A stretch of DNA of 64,000 bases, from NCBI GenBank assembly GCA_964035575.1, contig OZ037835.1, positions 682,001 through 746,000 on the forward strand, in the 5' to 3' direction. This stretch comes from Rhynchopus sp. YZ270_cl-10 (lineage: Eukaryota; Euglenozoa; Diplonemea; Diplonemida; Diplonemidae). The notes beneath the pieces are model-generated. The model made no database searches. It had not been told where the DNA came from and worked only from the letters and a program-made list of their open reading frames with translations. Positions within the stretch are counted from its first letter, which is position 1. Each line of letters opens with the position of its first letter. Shown one piece after another: positions 29,875 to 39,665 of this stretch. Position numbers and translations under genes: made by a program.

Positions 29875-30618
29875 CAGGGCGTTCGCTATCGCCATCGTTT
29901 TTTCCTGATCGTGGCGAAATGCCAAAAACCCCGAAATTTTCGTTTTTTTACTAGTGCTTAAAATAGGTCAAAAAAATTTTCCCGCCGGAGAGAAGTTAGT
30001 TCGTGGGTGAATCCCTGGTACTGAATGGTCAAAAAAAATTTGCGATTTGCGCGTGATCCCTTCCCCAGCACAAGTGATATTACAGCTGAACTTTCCTGAT
30101 ACTAAAACCAGCAAAACGATGAAGAATTTCATCAATCCCCCCTCACTGAGGGTCTCTTTGTGTTGTTTAATCAAGCAGATGTACAAGAGAGAGGCATCCG
30201 TCATATGAGACTTCATCCTTATTTTGATTATTTTCAACTCTCTGCCATTGAAGATAGAGTTGACACGAGCAGTGACACCTTCTATAACAGGGGGTACGGT
30301 ACACCTTCAGCAGACTGCAGGATTGAGGAGCGAGCGGGAGTGCTGGGGAAACTTCCTCTCACGGCAGGCGGGTTTACGGATGATTTTGAGTACAGTGGAC
30401 ACCCCTCTGCGACCCCCGGAGGGGTCTACAGGGTGGTGGGGAGAAATCTCTCTCTCTCTCTCTCTTTTTTTCCCCCTTTATTTATTTATTTATTTATTTA
30501 TTTATACAGGGTTTCGCCCCGGTGGGGCGAAGCCCTGGGGCGAAATAAAACGTCATTTTTTCAGGAAAAAAATTTTTTAACGAAAAAAAATATTTTTCGC
30601 CCCGGGGCGAACGCCCTG
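29875..30618. mobile_element. 744-bp non-autonomous hAT element, 8-bp TSD
   Basis: CAGGGCGTTCGC at 29875 and GCGAACGCCCTG ending 30618 form TIRs. TTTATTTC on both sides (29867-29874, 30619-30626) is a perfect 8-bp duplication. Duplication A at about 3833-3850 (GGGATTTTATTTC) is the empty site. A subterminal GTTTCGCCCCGGTGGGGCG palindrome, a CT microsatellite (30451-30465) and a TATT microsatellite (30478-30505) lie near the right end. No transposase frame. Confidence 0.9.
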
Positions 30619-30962
30619 TTTATTTCAGTTCTGTTTTGACATGAAATAACTCTTTTTTCCTACCCAAAACTGCTCAGAAATGTCAAAAACAAAAAACCCC
30701 TTGTAAAGGATTTTGACCTGACTCACAGAAATGAGGGTGAGTGCACAACACGAGGGGAGGGGGGATTAACAGAAAAAGCCTCAGATGTTCCCACTCCATT
30801 CGTTTTCTCTTGTTTACAAAAAGGACAAAAAAAAATCAATGTTCAAAATGTTGAGATTGACAAAGCCCATGGGCGAACCCTGGTCTGTCACCAGCTAACA
30901 TACCAACAGAGAGAGAGAGCACTGGGAGGATATAGGGATGTGTACCGGTGCAAGTATGCCTG

Positions 30963-31214
30963 GTGGTTGTATTGTGATAATTGCCCATCATAATACATAA
31001 CATCACATCACAATACAGCTGTATTGTGGTGTGTATTACCGTATTCGTACAAATTATCGACCGTAAAACAGGTCGAACTTCCAGAAAAACCCTGAAAAGG
31101 TCGAACATTATTGCGATCCATAATTTGTACGAATACGGTAATACACATCACAATACAGCTGTATTGTGATGTGTGTTATGTATTATGATGGGCAATTTAT
31201 CACAATACAACCAC
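30963..31214. mobile_element. 252-bp MITE with 90-bp inverted ends
   Basis: GTGGTTGTATTGTGATAA at the left and its complement at the right extend as near-perfect inverted repeats of about 90 bp. Each arm contains the perfect 20-bp palindrome CACAATACAGCTGTATTGTG. Duplication A retains only the first 40 bp or so of the left end (about 4182-4225) and lacks the rest. The core between the arms is about 70 bp. Confidence 0.8.
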
Positions 31215-33065
31215 ACTACCCGTGTCCCCGACGTGCAAAGTGCCGGATATTCGGCCGAACCCTGGTTCAGAATTCCTTTATCGGGCCTTGTAAAAAGTGC
31301 TTTTTAACATATCGGGTCTTTGGGTGTTAGTGTGCTAAAAGCGGTGTAACAAAAAGGTGGAAAAAAAAAGTGTGAACTGAAATTGGTGTTGGTGCTTTGA
31401 AAATCGAAGTGAATCAAATAAAACAGACAATTACAAAAAGCAAGCTTTTTGTTTTCTGTTTTGTTTGCCAATTTTAGTACTGACAACTGAAAGATGTTGT
31501 GGAACAAAAGAAAGAACAAAAATATAAATAACTTTCGCACGAAAAAAAGTTGACATGAAAGCCCTCTCATGACAGTGTACCAAAAAGGTTTATTGTGTCT
31601 CTTTGTCTTTAAGTTTCATTGCATTGAAGCCATCCAGCCAATCCACACATTGGCTTTTCAAAGTTACCGAATAATAAAGTTATTTGGACCCCCCCTTTAA
31701 GATAAACCTGAAGCCTCGATGTGACAGTTAAATGAAATAAAGAAAATACTTTTTACACAGGATATCCGGAATTGTGTTTCGGGGGAGACACTTTGTTTCT
31801 GTCGGGCTACAAAATTTTCAACAAAAAATAAAATAAACAGTGAAATAATCAATACAAATTTCATAAAAATAATCCGTACATTTTATTTTTCCTTCCTTCA
31901 AACTAAACACACAACGCTTCTGGTTTTTGGGAGACACACAAGGTGCCAGGTTCTATGATATGCACGGAACCACCCTGCACCTGTTTGTCATATTGTTTCC
32001 CGTGCAATACATGGGGAAACGTTTCGCACTCGAAACTAGGGAAAGCTTTTTGATAAAAATTAGCGAAGTACCAAAACCAGCGCGTGTGGAAGAAAAAAAG
32101 GAGAGGAAAATATTTTTTCTGATTCAAAGTGGTGTTTACGTTTTGGGTACGGGGTGGAGAATAAAATCTGTTCGATAAAAGAAACGCGAGTTTATTGTTT
32201 TATCTTGTTCAAATGTCTCAAAAAGGGGGGGGAAACGCACGGAGAGGGGTATCTAGGGGTATTGAAGTTTGTTCAGCCCTTTGGGTTGGCATTTTTTCCG
32301 TCTCTTTTCATCTTTTGTCACGTTTTCACCCCGGCATTTGATGCGGGGCGAAAACTTTGGTAAACTGCGCCTACACCTCAGTGCTTACACGGTGACCAAA
32401 TAGGTGATGACATGATACATGATACATAACATGTTAAATGACGTGATACTGCATGGTGTTGTTATCCTGTCATGCACATGGTATGCAACACATAATCATG
32501 TGTACTTGGTAGGCCGTTAGTCATCCTAACAAAATACAGGTGTCAATAGCGATCTTCACCTACACAGAAAAACGGGAAACGAAACAGGGGGGAGAGTTTG
32601 TTAGTTGTACTCTTCCACTTTTTGAAGACTGATATGTTTACAAAAGAGCTAACTAGAAAAGGTAAGAAAACTGAAAGTCCTGAAGTACAGATGGTGATGT
32701 GTGAGAAGGGAGGAGCACAAATGAGGGTGACAACAGTTAGAGCGACCGTAACATTTCCCCTGTGTAGTATTTGCCCTGTCAACTGCGTTTGACCTACAAC
32801 TTTATCGACGTTTGGATAAAGAAAACTAGAAATGAAAGCGGGTTTGGGGGGAAGAGTTTAATTCTTGAACGCATCCCCACACTCAGTCACACAACAACAT
32901 TTTTTTTCTCTGAAAAACACCAAACGCTGTTCACAATAATGAACAAAAAATTGACAATTTTCCTGATGTGCCTGATGTGTGTGTGATGGGGAGCACGGGA
33001 GGGAAAAAACGACTCGTGGATACTGAAAAATTTCACTAGAAATGCACACATGTCTTGTAAAAATA

Positions 33066-33357
33066 AAAAGGGAAAATCACCCGACACACTAGACACCACA
33101 GTGACGGGGTGGCAAGACTAAACTGTGGTAGCAAGAACGTTTCTTTCTTGTGCAACAAACAAAATATGACAACACTGCGTGCCGTCAGAGCAAGGTGCAA
33201 ACAATACATTGCGTGTGGAAGCGTTTCGGCGACACTAATACGGTGGGTCACTAATAAGAACACAAAGAGACATGCTTATCTTATTACCTCAACAAGTAGA
33301 GCGGGTTTGCCAAGTGCTCTTCATTGGTGTCCACTGGAATAGGTATCCGATAGGTAT
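33066..33357. repeat. spacer module D, copy next to receptor copy 3
   Basis: Nearly identical to 5690-5955. Here it continues into ATATACAGGGTGGAG and the 3' flank of receptor copy 3, showing the ancestral order module D then receptor stop. Confidence 0.75.
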
Positions 33358-33455
33358 ATACAGGGTGGAGAAAATAAAAGAGAATGTAGATAATGCTTTC
33401 TGTAGCAACACACAGCACTGTGTAGTATTCTTCCGAATGAAAGAACACAGCAACC

Positions 33456-36086
33456 TCAGTGCAGAAGCACAACGTACGGTGCATAAGCCTTCTGCTCCAC
33501 ATAGCCGGCAAGCTCTTCGTACTGTGTGCGTTGGTCCTGAGCGACGGTGTCCAGCAGAGAAGACGCCTTCTCAAAGTCCTGTTTGATGATGTGCTCGAAG
33601 ACCTCGTTCCACACTGCGTGCGGGTTGTTCACGGCAGACTCCAGCTGGTACATCCACTCCTCGTCTGCGCTGCTGCACAGCCCACGTACGGTAAACACGG
33701 TCTGTGCCTTCTCGCTCAGCTTCTCGTACAACATCGCACCAGCACAACGCAGTACCACCTGTCCCTCCGCCTCACGCGAAATGTTCTGGTCAACCACACC
33801 AGGGAGGTCACGCTTCTTGTTCCAACGCTCCATCACAACCACCCACGACATGGACTGCGAAAGAATCGACATCTTCTTCATCCCGTTGCAGCCCATGTTC
33901 CCGACACGTGCCTCGCCTGTCGTGCACCCGTACGAGATCTTGTGCACATCACCAAGTGCTGTTGCTGCTTCGTGTGCAGCCTTCACACAGGCAGCACTGT
34001 GCGAAGGCTTCGGAACAAAGGCGTTGAAGGTGGCAAGCATCTTGTCCCCTGCGAACGTGTCGCACACACCTTTGTTGTGCTGCACTGATGACATGATGTG
34101 CTCCACAATACCACCGTGTGCGGAGAGCACCTCTGCGTCCTTGTGCTTCTTGCAGAAGGCGTGCCACGACACGACGTTCATGTGTGCCAGCGACACCTTC
34201 TTCTTCTTCATCCCTTCCACACGCAGCAGTGCCTTCTGGTTCTGCAGCGTAACACCTGAATTACGTGACACACGTGAACTCTGTGACCCATGGGAATCCC
34301 GGGACTTGCCTGACTGCGACTTCATAGTCGAAGATTCCGTCTCTGACACGTACTCTTTGTCACTGTCGTTGACAAGCACACTCTGCGGCATGTAGTTCCG
34401 GTACTCCACCAGGTTCGCCACCATGGTAACAAAGCTGCGCTGCATCATCCCCACTTCACTCAGCTGCGACACTGCACGGCCCGTGTCCACAGCCTCCAGG
34501 TCCATCACAGCCACACTTGCCATCTCACTCCCAAGCTTCAGCAGAGGGGACGTGATGTAGCGTGTGAACACAACAGCAATGGCAAGAAGTCCTATGACCG
34601 CAACAGCCGTCACAATCACCATCACAATCACCGCATCCTCCTTCTGTGTGTCTGCAGAAGACAGATCTGATGCCACCTTCGCACGGATTGCATTCGTCGA
34701 CGCATCAATTGTCTCCATCACAGACACCCTCGGCACAAGAAGGTTCGCAAAAAATGTAATCGTTTTGTGTCGAATTGTCGTTGCCACTGTCCAGAACTCC
34801 GTGCCGTTCGAGTCAGACCACTTCAGGAAGGAGTCCTCTGTCATCTCCACAAGGTCTCTGTAGTTCTGTGGGTGTGTGAACACAAACCGCCCATGCTCTG
34901 CAATCACTGAGGGGATGTGCGACGTGGCGTCTTCCATTGAGTGGTTCGTAATGTTGAAGCTCATTGCCATCTGAGTAGACACGCCATTGAAATGTGAACG
35001 CGTTTCGAACCACAGATGCCTCCCTCTGTTGTACGCGACAAGCGTTCCCGTTGTGTCTGCTGCAGGGTCGTGCTCCACCAGGTACAGCGACGCGTCGGCT
35101 GGGAGCAGCTGTGACCTCACTGCCTCTGATATCCCTTCACCTGTCACCATCGCCATGACAGCACCCACACGCTTGCCCTGCTTGGGGTGCATCGTGTACA
35201 TCTCTGGGTGGGTGAAGGTGTAGCTCAACTCCCAGTGCATGAAGTCCCACTCCACCTGCGAAGTTGAGTAGATAAGTGTCTCTGTTGGGAACATGGGTGG
35301 GTCATCGGCACCCAGGTAGTAGATCTGATGGCCACGCGCTATCTGTCCTGGCGTGCCCACGGGCTCGCTTTGATCCATGCTAAATACGCAGACTCCGCGC
35401 CACTCCCCCTTGTTGTAGTCCGGCATCCAGTTGCACGGCATATCCGGGAACCTTCTGTCACCTCTATCGGTGGCTTCCCCGAAGGAGACCCAGTCAGATA
35501 TACCCACCGCCCCCGTCACATGGTCACGCATCTCGTACACCACGAGGACCTGGGAGCCGTTCGTAGGAGCTACACCACTCGCAGGGTTCACATCCCTGAA
35601 CGCTATGCGCGAGCCCCACCCTGCAAACCCGTCTCCCCTCTTCCACGGAACAGGATGTGCTGGGGACCACGGGTACGTTTCGTACCTAATCAATTCCAAT
35701 CCGGACGTCGTCCCAGCACGATAAGCGGACATCAAAGCAGGGCGCATAACCGCATCCGCAAAGGCGGGGCTCGTGCTGACGTTTGGGTGGTGCGCCTTCG
35801 CAAGGTTGGCCAGAGATAGCACCAGCTGCTCAGGCACCTTCAGGTACTCCTTCACCGCCGTGTCCACGTTGCCAAGGACGGAGCGCAGGTAGCGCGACGA
35901 GACCGTTTCGATGTCTGCCGTACCACTGTCGAGACACATCCCAAAGCCCTCATCACCTGTGTCACGTGCCTTCTCCAGAAGGTCGTCCCATGTTGACAGA
36001 GTGAAGCCACCGATGATCGCACCTGTCGACAGAATCAGCACCACACACAGCAGCACTGTCAGCGACTGGATGCTGCATGTCGCCAT
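33456..36086 (-). CDS. receptor with cyclase-like domain, copy 3 (876 aa)
   Basis: Same receptor family. The frame stays open upstream to 36320, but that part is the conserved 5' flank of the family. I place the start at the ATG at 36086 (MATCSIQ), as in the other copies. Linker almost identical to copy 1 (TMKSQSGKSRDSHG), while TM2 carries the AVAVIGLLAIAV version seen in copies 4 and 6 rather than the AITVLLAIAV of copy 1. This mixture suggests gene conversion. The sensor has NWMPDYNKGEWRGVC and QSEPVGTPGQIARGHQ. The C-terminus ends VVLLH rather than VVHLH. The cyclase-like domain has the same lost residues as copy 1. Confidence 0.88.
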   Translation of the reverse strand: MATCSIQSLTVLLCVVLILSTGAIIGGFTLSTWDDLLEKARDTGDEGFGMCLDSGTADIETVSSRYLRSVLGNVDTAVKEYLKVPEQLVLSLANLAKAHHPNVSTSPAFADAVMRPALMSAYRAGTTSGLELIRYETYPWSPAHPVPWKRGDGFAGWGSRIAFRDVNPASGVAPTNGSQVLVVYEMRDHVTGAVGISDWVSFGEATDRGDRRFPDMPCNWMPDYNKGEWRGVCVFSMDQSEPVGTPGQIARGHQIYYLGADDPPMFPTETLIYSTSQVEWDFMHWELSYTFTHPEMYTMHPKQGKRVGAVMAMVTGEGISEAVRSQLLPADASLYLVEHDPAADTTGTLVAYNRGRHLWFETRSHFNGVSTQMAMSFNITNHSMEDATSHIPSVIAEHGRFVFTHPQNYRDLVEMTEDSFLKWSDSNGTEFWTVATTIRHKTITFFANLLVPRVSVMETIDASTNAIRAKVASDLSSADTQKEDAVIVMVIVTAVAVIGLLAIAVVFTRYITSPLLKLGSEMASVAVMDLEAVDTGRAVSQLSEVGMMQRSFVTMVANLVEYRNYMPQSVLVNDSDKEYVSETESSTMKSQSGKSRDSHGSQSSRVSRNSGVTLQNQKALLRVEGMKKKKVSLAHMNVVSWHAFCKKHKDAEVLSAHGGIVEHIMSSVQHNKGVCDTFAGDKMLATFNAFVPKPSHSAACVKAAHEAATALGDVHKISYGCTTGEARVGNMGCNGMKKMSILSQSMSWVVVMERWNKKRDLPGVVDQNISREAEGQVVLRCAGAMLYEKLSEKAQTVFTVRGLCSSADEEWMYQLESAVNNPHAVWNEVFEHIIKQDFEKASSLLDTVAQDQRTQYEELAGYVEQKAYAPYVVLLH

Positions 36087-36330
36087 TGTTCTGAGGTGTA
36101 CAAGAAGGGAAGACTGTGCTGGGGATGTGTGTGTGGTGTGGTGTGTGGGTTCTCTTTGTGATGACTTATGAGGAAAACGTTCTTTTTTGTATTGCGGCGA
36201 AGATAGCCGCTGAGGTATTGTGGTCATGAGGGGGACTGGGGAGCACAGCACAAATAATCCTGATGGTGGTAACAACCAACGTTGACAAAGGAAGTGCTTA
36301 GCAATAACAACAATGGGCACGTAGCTTAGC
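36087..36330 (-). promoter_or_regulatory. conserved 5' flank, receptor copy 3
   Basis: Matches the flanks of copies 1, 4 and 5 through TTATGAGGAAAACG, the GCTGAGGTATTGTGG stretch and the GGTAACAACCAACGT stretch. It continues with GTAGCTTAGCTAAACGGTG shared with copy 4. Probable 5' UTR and promoter by position. Confidence 0.5.
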
Positions 36331-36724
36331 TAAACGGTGACCGTTACAAATGAAAAATAATACTACCTACATTCTACCTTTTTTACCGACGTGATGTTCA
36401 TTGACACATCTTGACAGGTAGTTGCCGTGGGGTGTGTAATCAACAACAAGATAAAACAATGAAGAAACAAAAACCAACACGTATGGAACAAACAATGGAG
36501 AGGATAAAAGTTTTCCTGAATGACGCTTGCATTTTTAGGCTAGTTGACGCCACGGGTCGGTTTAGGAAATTTGTCCATTTTTCTGGAAAATCGTGTCCCA
36601 TACCCCCCCATACCGCCCTCAAATGCCCCCAAACCCTCCAAAACCCTCGCGAACCCTCGCATACCCTACCATACCCAACCATACCCTCCCATACCGCACG
36701 TTTGCCTTTTTTTTGGGATAATCA

Positions 36725-36920
36725 TGTCCCATACCGTGCCATACCGTGCCATGCCCTGCCATACCGTGCCAAACCCTGCCATACCCGTGCCAAACCGTGC
36801 CATACCGTGCCATACCCTGCCATACCCGTGCCAAACCGTGCCATACCGTGCCATACCATGCCAAACCCTGCCATACCGTGCCATCCCGTGCCAACCCGTG
36901 CCATACCCTGCCATACCCTC
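36725..36920. repeat. degenerate 10-bp repeat (GCCATACCGT)
   Basis: About 19 imperfect units alternating CCATACC(G/C)TG and CCCGTGCCAAACC. A sister array at 38763-39010 lies near the other end of the same element, in the same orientation. Confidence 0.85.
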
Positions 36921-36935
36921 CCGGTACTGGGTACT

Positions 36936-37227
36936 GGCTAATGGCTAATGGCTAATGGCTAATGGCTAATGGCTAATGGCTAATGGCTAATGGCTAATGG
37001 CTAATGGCTAATGGCTAATGGCTAATGGCTAATGGCTAATGGCTAATGGCTAATGGCTAATGGCTAATGGCTAATGGCTAATGGCTAATGGCTAATGGCT
37101 AATGGCTAATGGCTAATGGCTAATGGCTAATGGCTAATGGCTAATGGCTAATGGCTAATGGCTAATGGCTAATGGCTAATGGCTAATGGCTAATGGCTAA
37201 TGGCTAATGGCTAATGGCTAATGGCTA
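36936..37227. repeat. 7-bp satellite (GGCTAAT)n, about 42 copies
   Basis: Perfect tandem array inside element IV. Three units of the same repeat recur at 38740-38762 directly after the GGGTACT array. Confidence 0.97.
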
Positions 37228-37230
37228 CCC

Positions 37231-37660
37231 TGTGTATACTGTGTATACTGTGTATACTGTGTATACTGTGTATACTGTGTATACTGTGTATACTGTGTAT
37301 ACTGTGTATACTGTGTATACTGTGTATACTGTGTATACTGTGTATACTGTGTATACTGTGTATACTGTGTATACTGTGTATACTGTGTATACTGTGTATA
37401 CTGTGTATACTGTGTATACTGTGTATACTGTGTATACTGTGTATACTGTGTATACTGTGTATACTGTGTATACTGTGTATACTGTGTATACTGTGTATAC
37501 TGTGTATACTGTGTATACTGTGTATACTGTGTATACTGTGTATACTGTGTATACTGTGTATACTGTGTATACTGTGTATACTGTGTATACTGTGTATACT
37601 GTGTATACTGTGTATACTGTGTATACTGTGTATACTGTGTATACTGTGTATACTGTGTAC
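37231..37660. repeat. 9-bp satellite (TGTGTATAC)n, about 48 copies
   Basis: Perfect array, the reverse complement of the 23097-23662 satellite. Directly abuts the 7-bp array on its left. Confidence 0.98.
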
Positions 37661-37671
37661 CTACCCTCCCC

Positions 37672-38342
37672 CGTGCATAAGTCCGACCCTCATTACCCGT
37701 GCATAAGTCCGATGACCCGTGTATAAGTCCGGGCAGATTTGGGCTCAGGATCGGACTTATGCACAGGCCGACTTATGCACCGGTTTTGTGTACTGGTGGT
37801 GGGGAGAAATATTTTTAGAGCGTTTTCCCCGCTCGCGAAGCGAGCGGGGAAAAAAAATTGGGATGTTTTTCTGCGAGCGAAGCGAGCGCAATTTTATTTT
37901 TATTGGCAATGCATTCACCAGGGATCATCTTCACGCTTCTCATGTCAAAACATCATCCTCACAATTCTCAAAGATGTGAACCTGTACTGCAAAATTGTGG
38001 AAAACTTTGCACCCCAAACAGTCTCAACAGACAAAAGGTGCCCCTTGGGTGTTGGTTCTCATGTTTGATACCTGCACAGCAGGCATTCCTCTGAGTCCAA
38101 CGCTGTTTGGACTACCTGCGGCGTTGTACCGAAGGTGCACGAAGACAGGGTAAAATTTTGTGGTGTCACATTCCCTCATGTGTGGGTCACTCACACTGAG
38201 GTCATGTGACACTGCATGGGTCTGGGTACCTGGGTGCACGGTGTATAAGTCCGATACCCGTGCATAAGTCTGATACCCCGTGTATAAGTCCGGAGGCCCT
38301 CAGCACCCCCAAAAATCGGACTTATACGCAGACTTATGCACG
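37672..38342. repeat. nested segment with CCGTGCATAAGTCCG ends
   Basis: Both ends carry several direct and inverted copies of CCGTG(C/T)ATAAGTCCG, so each end can fold on itself and the two ends also pair. The interior has GCTCGCGAAGCGAGCG hairpins (37830-37890) and the 190-bp module also found at 6640-6815 and 11868-12058. Probably an element nested in element IV. Confidence 0.6.
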
Positions 38343-38352
38343 GGGGGGGGTA

Positions 38353-38560
38353 GGTACTGCGAAAATTGACCAAAAACGAGAACTTGTCCATTTCGGCAAA
38401 TTGACCCCACCACTGTCCGGACGGATTCCGGAAATGCAAATGCCGGCGTTTAAAAGCTCACCAGCGAAAAAAAAGAAATTTTTCCAACATCTGGAACCCC
38501 CCTTTACGGAGCGACAACCGGTAGAAACACGGGGAATCGGTTAAGGCGCCACACCATTGA
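38353..38560. repeat. module shared inverted with 22878-23096
   Basis: Reverse-complement match including GGTTAAGGCGCCACACC and GGAAATGCAAATGCCGGC. In both elements III and IV this module lies in the same element as the 9-bp satellite. Confidence 0.8.
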
Positions 38561-38603
38561 AACAAACTTTTTCAATACCCTGCCATACCATGCCATACCC
38601 TCC

Positions 38604-38740
38604 CGGTACTGGGTACTGGGTACTGGGTACTGGGTACTGGGTACTGGGTACTGGGTACTGGGTACTGGGTACTGGGTACTGGGTACTGGGTACTGGGTAC
38701 TGGGTACTGGGTACTGGGTACTGGGTACTGGGTACTGGGT
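38604..38740. repeat. 7-bp satellite (GGGTACT)n, about 19 copies
   Basis: Perfect array, reverse complement of the 8086-8336 unit. It is flanked by three AATGGCT units on the right. Confidence 0.97.
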
Positions 38741-38762
38741 AATGGCTAATGGCTAATGGCTA

Positions 38763-39010
38763 CCCGTGCCACACTGTGCCACACCCTGCCATACCGTGCC
38801 ATACCCGTGCCAAACCGTGCCATACCCTGCCATACCCTGCCACACCCTGCCATACCGTGCCATACCGTGCCACACCCGTGCCAAACCGTGCCACACCCTG
38901 CCATACCCTGCCACACCCGTGCCAAACCGTGCCAAACCCTGCCATACCCTGCCACACCGTGCCAAACCGTGCCATACCCTGCCATACCCTACCATACCCT
39001 ACCATACCCT
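38763..39010. repeat. degenerate 10-bp repeat, right array of element IV
   Basis: About 25 imperfect CCATACC(C/G)TG units, fading into CCCAAATC-type repeats before the right TIR. Confidence 0.85.
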
Positions 39011-39169
39011 GCCCTACCCTTACTAACCCTCTCAAACCCCCCCAAATCTGCCCAAATCCTCTCAAACCCTCCCAAACCCAAATGTCCGTGACGTCAACTA
39101 GCCTAATTTTGGGATAATACAAGCTGTTTGACAAAAGAAACGCGAGCTTATTGCTAATGTTCAGAAAAA

Positions 39170-39665
39170 TGACCCTAGACACTTTCGTGCAGAGGTGGGC
39201 ACCGTTGGACTTCAAGGTGACGGGATGGCAAGACTCAAACTGCGGTATCAAGAACAACACCATTACTGGGGGGTCGAATAGTAGATCCCCCCTGTATAAT
39301 TTTTTCCCCCACATATTACCACAACTACTCAAAACATGAAATCTGCTGCTTTATTGGACTCATCGGGCATTTTTGTGACCTGGACATGGGGGTCAGACTC
39401 CACTTTCGAGCACCTAAAATAGGGTCAAAAAAATTGGAGTCTAAAATTTAGGGGGGGATCTACTATTCAAAGGGGGGGTCTACTATTCGACCCCTCCCCC
39501 AGTAACAACACATTTCTGTCTTGTGTAACAAACAACTATGCCAACACCGCTTGCCGGCAGAGCAAGGAGCAAATAATACATTAGGCGTGGAAACGCTTCA
39601 GAAACATATTACCGGGGGTCACTCATTAATATCACATTTCCATCCCCAAAAGTGTCTGGAATAAG
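39170..39665. repeat. spacer module D, split by a MITE
   Basis: Matches 46885-47155 and 54500-54745 (CTAGACACTTTCGTGC, CTGCGGTATCAAGAAC, TACATTAGGCGTGGAAACG) with the 39266-39502 MITE inserted at CCATTA. Confidence 0.75.
39266..39502. mobile_element. 237-bp MITE, TA target duplication
   Basis: Ends CTGGGGGGTCGAATAGTAGA and the near complement ending GACCCCTCCCCCAG, with TA on both sides. Two paralogous empty sites (about 46980 and 54570) read ACACCATTAACAACAC. The TA duplication suits Tc1/mariner-type mobilisation, which is inference since no transposase is seen. Confidence 0.88.

Larger units (their letters stand above)
30619..33357. repeat. segmental duplication B, spacer 3' of receptor copy 3
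   Basis: Collinear partner of 3830-5966. Differs by a MITE (30963-31214), by lack of the 4735-5165 stretch and by unique sequence around 31850-32800. The stretch 32085-32165 matches 62340-62410 in reverse orientation. No gene recognised. Confidence 0.7.
36536..39105. mobile_element. 2.57-kb TIR element IV, TSD ATTTT, loaded with satellites
   Basis: Ends TAGGCTAGTTGACG.CACGG (36536) and its complement (ending 39105). ATTTT stands on both sides (36531-36535, 39106-39110). The paralogous spacer at about 46815-46835 reads TTGCATTTTGGGATAATAC straight through, a precise empty site. No transposase. The interior is almost wholly repeats: CCATACCGTG-type arrays, two 7-bp satellites, a 9-bp satellite, and a nested inverted-end segment. 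Confidence 0.9.

Noticed and set aside
36087-36320. 78-codon N-terminal extension of receptor copy 3
   Set aside because: It translates the conserved 5' flank; other copies break the frame there and all share the ATG at MATCSIQ.
36411-36941. ORF of 176 codons rich in PYRAIPCHT repeats
   Set aside because: Derived from the 10-bp CCATACCGTG repeat array of element IV.
36936-37660. CRISPR-like regular repeats
   Set aside because: These are head-to-tail satellites without spacers, in a eukaryotic context with no cas-like genes.
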